Shown here: positions 6,326 to 10,992 of the stretch, piece by piece
Layout of the letters: each line of letters begins with the position of its first letter
Numbering within the stretch: position 1 is the first letter of the stretch
DNA from: JANLQX01 sp031423635
GTDB lineage: Bacteria > Actinomycetota > Acidimicrobiia > Acidimicrobiales > JANYDT01
Direction of reading: 5' to 3'
Length of the DNA: 10,992 nt
Assembly: GCA_031423635.1 (NCBI GenBank)
Contig: JANPFX010000099.1
Coordinates: 1-10,992, forward strand
Notes under the pieces: generated by a model
Database searches by the model: none
The model's input: the letters and a program-made list of their open reading frames with translations, nothing else
What the model was told of the DNA's origin: nothing
Made by a program: the position numbers and the translations under genes

Positions 6326-7227
6326 TCGGACCGTACAAGACGGCCGGCGCGTTCCGCATGGCTCTGGAGCAGCACCTCAACGAGCGAGCACTGCGCACGA
6401 CGACGCCAGTCGATCGCCTTCGCAAAGAGGTTGCGCTGCAGCGACTCCTCACTCGCATGATGTCTTCATCCCAAGCCGACGGTTGGGTCCTCAAAGGCGC
6501 CCAAGTGCTCCTGGTCCGACTCGACGAACGCGCACGCGCAACGAAGGATGTCGACACCACGTGGCGCTTCGAGGCGGAAGCCCTTCGGCATGCGCTCGAC
6601 GACGCCAGAGGGATGGACCTGAGCGACGGATTTACGTTCGAGATCAGCGCAGGAAAGCGGATCGATGCAGAGTCCGACGACGGTGGCTGGCGCTTCTCCG
6701 TTCAGGCTCGACTTGACGGGCGAAGCTTCGAACAGTTCGTGCTCGACGTGAACATCGCCGTCGACGATCCACGACCCGTCGATCAGCTGACCCTGCGCCC
6801 GGTTCTTGACTTCGCCGGGTTCGCTCCGCCCACAATCGCCGCCGTCCCCATCGCGTTCCACCTCGCCGAGAAATTGCATGCCTACGTACGGGTCTACTCC
6901 GGCTCGCGGGTGTCGACCCGCGTGAAGGATCTCTACGACATGCTCATGATCGCCCGTGTGCTCCGGGTCCCGAACAGCGACGTTCTGCACGAAGCCGTCG
7001 CCACGACCTTCGCGTTCAGAGACACGAAGCTGCCGACGGCCCTGCCCGATCCTCCCGCCCCCTGGGCAGCACCGTGGGCCGCTTACGTCCGCGACTACGG
7101 CATCGAGTGGACGAACCTCGACGACGCAATCGGCGCGCTCCGACCGTTCTGGCAGGTGATCACATCACCGCCGGTGGAACTTCACACATGGGATCAACGC
7201 CAGTGGGCTTGGCGAAGCACCCACTGA
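6322..7227 (+). CDS. abiEii: AbiEii/AbiGii-family nucleotidyltransferase toxin
   Basis: Encodes 301 residues, a normal length for the family. The nucleotidyltransferase motifs are all visible: the KG signature in WVLKGAQVLL (K58, G59), the metal-binding acids in ATKDVDTTW (D76, D78), a conserved lysine in AEKLHAY (K184), and the late RVKDLYDML motif (R200, K202, D203, D206). Related AbiEii and MenT proteins transfer nucleotides; some MenT toxins modify tRNA 3' ends and so stop translation. This copy has no missing active-site residue, so it is predicted to be toxic without its antitoxin. The start GTG overlaps the abiEi stop, which keeps production of the two proteins coupled. The C-terminal 70 residues (W- and P-rich: WAAPWAAYVRDYGIEW, ELHTWDQRQWAW) are less typical. 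The target in this host is not known. Confidence 0.9.
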   Translation: MIGPYKTAGAFRMALEQHLNERALRTTTPVDRLRKEVALQRLLTRMMSSSQADGWVLKGAQVLLVRLDERARATKDVDTTWRFEAEALRHALDDARGMDLSDGFTFEISAGKRIDAESDDGGWRFSVQARLDGRSFEQFVLDVNIAVDDPRPVDQLTLRPVLDFAGFAPPTIAAVPIAFHLAEKLHAYVRVYSGSRVSTRVKDLYDMLMIARVLRVPNSDVLHEAVATTFAFRDTKLPTALPDPPAPWAAPWAAYVRDYGIEWTNLDDAIGALRPFWQVITSPPVELHTWDQRQWAWRSTH

Positions 7228-7254
7228 GAACCCACCGCAGAACTACATCGAAAC

Positions 7255-7290
7255 TGAAGTTTCAGCCGAACCCACCCCCGTGAAACTTCA
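7255..7290. terminator. 10-bp inverted repeat after the abiE operon
   Basis: TGAAGTTTCA (7255-7264) and TGAAACTTCA (7281-7290) are perfect reverse complements separated by 16 nt. Each arm is itself a near-palindrome. The hairpin begins 28 bp after the toxin stop, so it may end the operon, but there is no T-run. A pair of binding sites 26 bp apart centre to centre is an alternative. Confidence 0.42.
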
Positions 7291-7301
7291 AGTCCTGTGT
7301 A

Positions 7302-7481
7302 GTGGCTCCGGTCGTCAGCGCCTCAAGGTCGTTCGTCCTCGCTGCGCTGTGGGCGCTCCAACTTGACCCGCACCCGTCCACTCGCCTGAGCCGCAGCCCC
7401 TTTGGGCCGAGCCTCCTCACACCGAATGGTTGATGCTTCTCCGCAGAATTCGGTTACACACTGGCAGGTAGCCGAGCTACC
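7302..7481 (+). repeat. repeat block A with conserved boxes and terminal hairpin
   Basis: This block occupies most of the gene-free stretch 7228-7562. It aligns, with small gaps, to the minus strand of 8100-7914. Identical tracts include 20 bp at 7323-7342 (minus 8078-8059), GGGCGCTCCA (7351-7360), CTTGACCCG (7362-7370), AATGGTTGA (7425-7433), CCGCAGAAT (7441-7449) and CACACTGGCAG (7457-7467). The block ends in the hairpin GGTAGC / GCTACC (7467-7472 and 7476-7481, loop CGA). TCAAG/CTTGA (7323-7327 and 7362-7366) could close a longer stem. A short peptide frame (SRSFVLAALWALQLDP) runs through it, but no start is seen. Confidence 0.72.
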
Positions 7482-7562
7482 AGCAGATCGCCAGTCCGGT
7501 GTCGGGCATTTCGCGCTCCCGGTTGTTTGCGTTCGTGGCCCTCCCGTTGCGAATAGGCGGAC

Positions 7563-7838
7563 ATGACGACACGATCCGAACAGTTCACCTTCGACTTCGA
7601 CGACGATCCGGACGACAAGCAGAAGCACGACGCTGCCTCAACCAGTCGCCGTGCCCAGCACTCCGCCACGTTGACCGTGACCGAGGCAGCGAGAATCCTC
7701 GGCATCTCGAGGACAACCGCCTACGAGGCCGTCCGTGATGGTTCGCTTCGCTCCATCCGTGTCCGGCGACGAATCCTGATCCCACGGTCATGGATCAACG
7801 ACATGCTGCTCGGCAGCACCACGCCGACCGCGCCGTGA
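7563..7838 (+). CDS. excisionase-like helix-turn-helix DNA-binding protein
   Basis: Encodes 91 residues. Residues about 36-85 (ATLTVTEAARILGISRTTAY, then EAVRDGSLRSIRVRRRILIP, then RSWINDML) are a classic MerR-like HTH_17/excisionase domain: a helix-turn-helix, then a wing and the RRILIPRSWI strand that closes the fold. The N-terminal 35 residues are acidic and probably disordered (FDFDDDPDDKQK). The ATG at 7563 has only a weak AGG 5 nt upstream. Small proteins of this kind on integrative elements act as recombination directionality factors (Xis) or as transcription regulators. Lying between the two inverted repeat blocks, it could bind those repeats instead of, or besides, the att region. 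Function beyond DNA binding is inferred. Confidence 0.82.
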   Translation: MTTRSEQFTFDFDDDPDDKQKHDAASTSRRAQHSATLTVTEAARILGISRTTAYEAVRDGSLRSIRVRRRILIPRSWINDMLLGSTTPTAP

Positions 7839-7857
7839 GCAACGCGGCGGCGAGCCC

Positions 7858-8100
7858 GCTTCCAACGGAAGCTGCCAGTGTGTGACCCTTGCGGGTTGGC
7901 ATCAACCATTGTCGGTGGGCGAGTCGCCCACCTGCCAGTGTGCACCAGATTCTGCGGGTAGCGCGTCAACCATTGTGATGGCGCTGGTCCCGCAGGGGCC
8001 GTAGTCGCCTAGACAGCGAGCGGGCGACGACGGGTCAAGGTGGAGCGCCCGGAGCAGGGCGAGGACGAACGACCTTGACGCTTCGACGACGGCGAGCCAC
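7858..8100 (-). repeat. repeat block B with two tandem box-plus-hairpin units
   Basis: On the minus strand 8100-7914 matches block A in inverted orientation, and one more unit follows at 7910-7858. Unit B1 (7974-7914) has AATGGTTGACGC, CCGCAGAAT and CACACTGGCAG, then the hairpin with arms 7914-7922 and 7924-7932 (GGTGGGCGA and TCGCCCACC). Unit B2 (7910-7858) has AATGGTTGATGC and CACACTGGCAG, then the hairpin GCTTCC / GGAAGC with a 3-nt loop. In both, as in block A, the stem starts on the final G of CACACTGGCAG. An additional stem, GTCAAGGT / ACCTTGAC (8034-8041 and 8072-8079), encloses CGCCC / GGGCG (8046-8050 and 8057-8061). A 70-codon frame with a TTG start (8114 to 7902) overlaps the block; it may be a coincidence. 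Confidence 0.75.
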
Positions 8101-8385
8101 AGCTTCCGCACCAAATCGCTTGCCCACCCAAGCGGAACCCGGAAGACTTGGGTCTGCCTCCGGTCAGCATCGGAGGAAGTGGACCCGGTTGCCAGCCCTT
8201 TGGTTGGGGAGCCGGGTTCTGCGCTTTCGGGCCACGATCTGAGAATTCGCCGCCGCAGCGCCGTCGTTCTCCGGCAAACTCAAACCGCTTGCTCCAAGAG
8301 AAGTCGGAAGCGCACCCGGCGAGCCCTCCGGACGGTGAGTAGCCGGGTGTTGCGCGTCTGGGCAGCGCGGCTCGGATTGAGAGCG
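8101..8385. other. gene-free, hairpin-rich region
   Basis: No convincing gene is found. Several stems are visible: CTTCCG (8103-8108) with CGGAAG (8140-8145), enclosing CGCTTG (8117-8122) with CAAGCG (8129-8134); CCTCCG (8157-8162) with CGGAGG (8171-8176); ACCCGG (8183-8188) with CCGGGT (8212-8217); GAGAA (8241-8245) with TTCTC (8267-8271); and CACCCGGC (8313-8320) with GCCGGGTG (8342-8349). The last lies downstream of the minus-strand integrase operon and could help end its transcript. The rest could be a structured RNA, a transfer or replication origin, or decayed sequence; the sequence alone does not decide. Confidence 0.5.
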
Positions 8386-8649
8386 TCAGCTTGCGGAGGC
8401 GTAGCCCGGCCGCAAACGGAACCGATTCTCTTCGACGGTTCCCGGAAACACCTTCACAAGCACGAATCCTCGATCACCAAGCTCGATGACCTCGCCGACA
8501 CCGGGCTCCGCATCCTCGTTGCCCACAATGAGCACGTCGCCGACCGTGACGGTTAGTCCGGCCCGAAGGTTGCGAGTGTTCGCGCGGGTAAGGCCTTCGT
8601 CGTCTCCACTCTGGAAGTCGATCCACAGATCCCATGCCATGTGCGCCAT
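8386..8649 (-). CDS. hypothetical 87-residue protein, third gene of the integrase operon
   Basis: Starts MAHMAWDLWIDFQSGDDEGL. The ATG (8647-8649) lies 1 nt after the TAG stop of the preceding gene (8651-8653), with GGGAAGG upstream, so it is translationally coupled to it; a second ATG at 8640 is possible. The sequence predicts mostly beta strands (AGLTVTVGDVLIVGNED, GVGEVIELGDRGFVLVKVFP), reminiscent of a small barrel, and ends in a basic segment VEENRFRLRPGYASAS. No membrane segment and no catalytic motif is visible. I do not recognise a named family. Its constant position behind the 127-residue gene suggests the two work as a pair; whether that is a toxin-antitoxin pair, a recombination accessory or something else is open. 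Confidence 0.75.
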   Translation of the reverse strand: MAHMAWDLWIDFQSGDDEGLTRANTRNLRAGLTVTVGDVLIVGNEDAEPGVGEVIELGDRGFVLVKVFPGTVEENRFRLRPGYASAS

Positions 8650-8650
8650 T

Positions 8651-9034
8651 CTATGACCTTCCCAAGGATCCTGGTCGAGGAATCGCTAGGTCGAACGCCA
8701 ACTCCAGCCTGTCGAGGGTCGCTTCCTCCAGGTCGGGCAGCACAACGTCGTAGTGCGGGCGATCAAGCGTCGGGAGCAATGCAAACCCGAGTTCGCGAAG
8801 ACGGCCCACCGTGGACAGGCGAACCTTCCCGTACCGTGCGATGCGACGATCCGTGGCACAGAGTTGCTCCACCGGAAGGTCGAGTGACAACGCAACCGAA
8901 ACCGCAAAGACACCGACAGCGAAAAAGGCGTCCTGCGCACTCGACCGAACGTACTCAGACTTCATCTCGCCGCCCCGAACCACGACGACTGTGTCATCCG
9001 GCGGTAGCTCGTCACGTAGCAACAGCGGTCTCAT
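8651..9034 (-). CDS. hypothetical 127-residue protein, second gene of the integrase operon
   Basis: Starts MRPLLLRDELPPDDTVVVVR. The ATG (9032-9034) overlaps the integrase stop as ATGA and has GGAGG 7 nt upstream, inside the integrase gene, so the start is secure. The N-terminal part (RDELPPDDTVVVVRGGEMKS) looks like a strand-loop-strand with many charged residues. The middle is helical and hydrophobic (AQDAFFAVGVFAVSVALSLD), and residues about 70-100 (RYGKVRLSTVGRLRELGFAL) are basic. The C-terminal part is acidic (LPDLEEATLDRLELAFD). I cannot assign a family or a catalytic site. The mix of an acidic tail and a basic centre would suit a protein that binds a partner or nucleic acid. It sits between the integrase gene and the 87-residue gene in one coupled transcript. 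Confidence 0.78.
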   Translation of the reverse strand: MRPLLLRDELPPDDTVVVVRGGEMKSEYVRSSAQDAFFAVGVFAVSVALSLDLPVEQLCATDRRIARYGKVRLSTVGRLRELGFALLPTLDRPHYDVVLPDLEEATLDRLELAFDLAIPRPGSLGRS

Positions 9035-10146
9035 AGGTCTCCCTCCAACGCGGCGCCAACGGAGTCGGCGACGGCGCGATCGCTTGCGGCAAAAGCATGC
9101 GCGTAGACGCGCAAAGTCATCGCAGCATTTGCGTGGCCGAGACGATCAGCAACCGTCTTCACGTCGTGGCCCGCGGCGATCGCCACCGACGCTGACCAGT
9201 GGCGCAGGTCGTGCAGTCGCCACTTCGCGTCGATGCCGGCCTTCTCACGGACGATCCGCCACCAGTAACCGATGCGGTCCGGGTTCGGAGGTTCGTCACC
9301 CACGTTGAACATCCACGGCCCGTACTCCTCCAGCGAGGCGCGCTCACGTTCAACAACAGCGAGTGTTGCTGCATCGAGTGTGATGCGCCGTTGGTTCGCC
9401 GTCTTGGTTGGCGCGTCGGCCAGGACCGTGCGGCCCGAACGACGATCGATCTCGATAGCCGAGTCAACAGTGAGAACTCCGTCCACCACGTCCGTCCACT
9501 GCAACGCCGCCAGCTCCGCGCGACGAGCGCCGGTTACCGCTGCGAGGCGCAGCATCAACCCGACCTCTGAGCCGATCGCATCGCCGACCGCAATGACGTG
9601 TCGCACGTCCACTGCCGACAGAACACCCCGGGGCGCAACCTTTCGCGATGACAGCTCCGCCAACGACGCGACGTTGCGCGACACCCACCCCCACCGCACC
9701 GCCTGCGTGAGGGCTGCACGCAACACGCCGTGCAGGTTGCGGATTGACACATCGGCCAATCCCTCATCACGTAAGCGCGCATGCCATCGCTCCACGTCTT
9801 CGATCTTCAACCGAGCCACGGGCAACCGAGCGATGCGATCACTATTGATCCGGGCGACCCGCGACAACTGATCACGACGCGAAGCCGGCGCCCATGTCGC
9901 ATCGTGCTTCTGAACCCATGCGTCCAACACGTCGGAAACGGACCGACCAGCCGCACGGCCAGCAGGAGCGACCGTCAGCTCCGCCGCAACGCGCAGCGCG
10001 TCCTTCTTCGTGCCTCGCACAGTGCGTGAAACCTGCGTCGGCACACCCGACGGAGAGTTCCCCGTGAAGGCGCGCACCTCCCACACACCGGGCTTGCGTT
10101 CGCGAATCGTCGCCACACCCGAAAGTGTAGCGACGATGTGTGACAC
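9031..10146 (-). CDS. int: tyrosine recombinase (integrase) of the element
   Basis: Encodes 371 residues. The N-terminal 65 residues (IRERKPGVWEVRAFTG) resemble an arm-type-site binding domain; about 68-165 is a SAM-like core-binding domain; 175-365 is the catalytic domain. The active-site set is complete: R208 in TGARRAEL, K248 in PTKTANQRR, H312 and R315 in RLHDLRH, H338 in LGHANAAMT, and the nucleophile Y348 in LRVYAHAF. It should therefore cut and join DNA at the att core next door (the right core begins 47 bp beyond its start). GTG at 10146 is chosen; GTG at 10116 would drop ten residues. No clear ribosome site precedes either, so translation may be leaderless. The stop overlaps the next start by 4 bp, so the two downstream genes are made with the integrase. 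Confidence 0.95.
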   Translation of the reverse strand: MSHIVATLSGVATIRERKPGVWEVRAFTGNSPSGVPTQVSRTVRGTKKDALRVAAELTVAPAGRAAGRSVSDVLDAWVQKHDATWAPASRRDQLSRVARINSDRIARLPVARLKIEDVERWHARLRDEGLADVSIRNLHGVLRAALTQAVRWGWVSRNVASLAELSSRKVAPRGVLSAVDVRHVIAVGDAIGSEVGLMLRLAAVTGARRAELAALQWTDVVDGVLTVDSAIEIDRRSGRTVLADAPTKTANQRRITLDAATLAVVERERASLEEYGPWMFNVGDEPPNPDRIGYWWRIVREKAGIDAKWRLHDLRHWSASVAIAAGHDVKTVADRLGHANAAMTLRVYAHAFAASDRAVADSVGAALEGDL

Positions 10147-10165
10147 TAGGGATTGGACTAGGGAT
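10138..10165. repeat. candidate integrase arm-type repeats and palindrome at the int start
   Basis: ACTAGGGAT is repeated at 10145-10153 and 10157-10165 with a 12-bp period, between the integrase start and the right att core. GTGTGACAC (10138-10146) is an odd-centred palindrome covering the first codons of int. A one-mismatch copy of ACTAGGGAT occurs near the left att site (5376-5384). The likely roles are integrase arm binding and autoregulation of int, both inferred from position. Confidence 0.45.
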
Positions 10166-10192
10166 AACCGCCCGGACTACACAGCACCAGAC

Positions 10193-10280
10193 GGACGAGA
10201 ACTACTCAATCCTCAAGCCAGATATGGCTCGTGCGATCACCAGCTGCTGAATCTCCGACGTTCCCTCAAAGATCGTGTGG
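10193..10280 (-). repeat. right att site (88-bp direct repeat within the acyl-CoA dehydrogenase 3' end)
   Basis: Identical to 5195-5282. On the minus strand it covers the last 25 full codons of the acyl-CoA dehydrogenase, including the catalytic glutamate of the EGT motif, the TAG stop (10202-10204) and 9 bp beyond. Because the element carries this segment, the gene keeps an intact 3' end after integration. Confidence 0.9.
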
Positions 10281-10992
10281 ATCTTTGCGTCACGGTGCCA
10301 ACGCTCGACCGGGTAGTCCCGGGTGTAGCCGACGCCGCCGAGGATCTGGATCGCGTCCTCGGTCACACGCACTGCGGTCTCGGAGGCCTTCCACTTGCTC
10401 ATCGAGCCCTCGCCGTTCTTGAAGCCGCCGTTGCGTGACAGCCACGCGGCGCGCCAGATGAGCAAGCGTGATGCGTCGATCTCGGTGATCATGTTGGCGA
10501 GCTTGAAAGCGATCGACTGGTTCATGATGATCGGACGTCCGAACGCCTTGCGCTCCTTCGCGTAGTCGAGCGAATACTCGTACGCCGCGCGTGCGATGCC
10601 GAGCGCCTGCGCACCGACAGTCGGGCGGGTCGCCTCGAACGTGGCCATTGCAGGCTGCTTGCCGGACGACGCGTGCGCTCCGGGCTTGGACGCCTCGCGA
10701 GCGCGTGCCAGCTTGTCGTCGAGCTTCTCCGAGCCGCCGAGGAGGAACTCGGCGGGGATACGAACGTCGTCGAGGACGACCTCGGCCGTGTGTGAGGCGC
10801 GGATGCCATGTTTCTTGTACTTCATTCCCATAGAAAGGCCCTTGGCCTCTTTCGGGATCACGAACGAGGCCTGACCGCGACCTTTGAGCTCCGGGTCGAC
10901 GGCAGCGACGACAACGTGGATGTCGGCGATGCCGCCGTTGGTGATCCACGCCTTGGTGCCGTTGAGGACCCACTCGTCGTTGGCCTCGTCGT
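10202..10992 (-). CDS. acyl-CoA dehydrogenase (C-terminal 263 residues; gene continues beyond the window)
   Basis: The frame is open to the window edge and ends at the TAG at 10202-10204. Visible family features include GTKAWITNGG in the middle beta domain, RIPAEFLLGG at the domain boundary, a flavin- and substrate-contact helix in DYAKERKAFGRPI, ILGGVGYTRDYPVERWHRDA, and FEGTSEIQ with the glutamate that acts as catalytic base in this superfamily. The enzyme is an FAD-dependent dehydrogenase forming 2-enoyl-CoA in fatty acid or branched acyl-CoA oxidation; chain-length preference cannot be told. About 30 extra residues (SEKLDDKLARAREASKPGAH and onward) lie after RIPAEFLLGG. The 3' end is formed by the att site of the element, so the final residues are contributed by the repeat and remain identical to the displaced copy. 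Confidence 0.95.
   Translation of the reverse strand, partial: DEANDEWVLNGTKAWITNGGIADIHVVVAAVDPELKGRGQASFVIPKEAKGLSMGMKYKKHGIRASHTAEVVLDDVRIPAEFLLGGSEKLDDKLARAREASKPGAHASSGKQPAMATFEATRPTVGAQALGIARAAYEYSLDYAKERKAFGRPIIMNQSIAFKLANMITEIDASRLLIWRAAWLSRNGGFKNGEGSMSKWKASETAVRVTEDAIQILGGVGYTRDYPVERWHRDAKIHTIFEGTSEIQQLVIARAISGLRIE

Larger units (their letters stand above)
5195..10280. mobile_element. about 5.0-kb integrative element inserted at the 3' end of an acyl-CoA dehydrogenase gene
   Basis: The element is bounded by two identical 88-bp direct repeats (5195-5282 and 10193-10280, offset 4,998 bp). The right copy is the natural 3' end of the acyl-CoA dehydrogenase gene, and a tyrosine recombinase gene starts 46 bp inside it. 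The inside carries a 97-aa hypothetical gene, an AbiE toxin-antitoxin pair, an excisionase-like HTH gene, a repeat-rich non-coding zone and a three-gene operon headed by the integrase. The outside genes look chromosomal. No relaxase, conjugation, replication or phage structural gene is seen, so this is a minimal integrative island carrying one recognisable defence module. The circular form would be 4,998 bp. Excision or mobility has not been observed; it is inferred from the repeats plus an integrase with all catalytic residues. Confidence 0.88.

Noticed and set aside
7858..7974. Short CRISPR-like array
   Set aside because: Only two tandem units, a third is inverted and far away, the similar part is split into two boxes with a variable hairpin, and there are no cas genes.
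8148..8342. Plus-strand small open frame in the gene-free region
   Set aside because: No ribosome site, composition rich in G, P and S without domain signals, and it runs through several hairpins.

Overview
The window is high-GC DNA with strong G/C bias at third codon positions, GTG starts, overlapping genes and actinobacterial-type proteins. The acyl-CoA dehydrogenase and the propeller/Kelch protein suggest an actinobacterium, possibly an acidimicrobiia-like lineage. That placement is an inference, because there is no rRNA or marker gene here.

Layout. (1) 1-1953: the 3' part of a large secreted-type protein: the end of a glucose/sorbosone-dehydrogenase-like propeller, an IPT/TIG domain and a Kelch propeller. 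Its reading frame is closed by stops upstream of base 31, so it is cut or frameshifted at its 5' side. (2) 2138-5093: a four-helix membrane protein gene (minus strand) divergent from a NarL-type response regulator and a membrane HisKA_3 histidine kinase, the last two overlapping by 4 bp. (3) 5195-10280: a small integrative element. (4) 10202-10992: the 3' part of an acyl-CoA dehydrogenase gene (minus strand).

The central result is the element. An 88-bp sequence is repeated without a mismatch at 5195-5282 and 10193-10280, 4,998 bp apart. The right copy is the 3' end of the acyl-CoA dehydrogenase gene, including the catalytic EGTSEIQ segment and the stop codon. A tyrosine recombinase gene starts 46 bp inside the right repeat. 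These are the marks of attL/attR of an element that integrates into a protein-coding gene and restores its 3' end. The cargo is a complete AbiE-type pair (AbiEi antitoxin and AbiEii nucleotidyltransferase toxin, overlapping by 4 bp), a divergent 97-aa hypothetical gene, an excisionase-like HTH protein, and two small unknown genes translationally coupled behind the integrase. No conjugation, relaxase, replication or phage structural gene is visible, so the element looks minimal and probably depends on a helper for transfer.

The least explained part is 7228-8385. The HTH gene sits between two related blocks of about 180 bp in inverted orientation (7302-7481 and 8100-7914). Three copies of a short unit occur there. 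Each has a box AATGGTTGAyGC, a spacer, a box CACACTGGCAG, and then a hairpin whose stem begins on the last G of the second box. The three stems differ in sequence but all pair, which points to a selected structure, either DNA hairpin or RNA. A further stretch (8101-8385) is dense in stem-loops and has no convincing gene.
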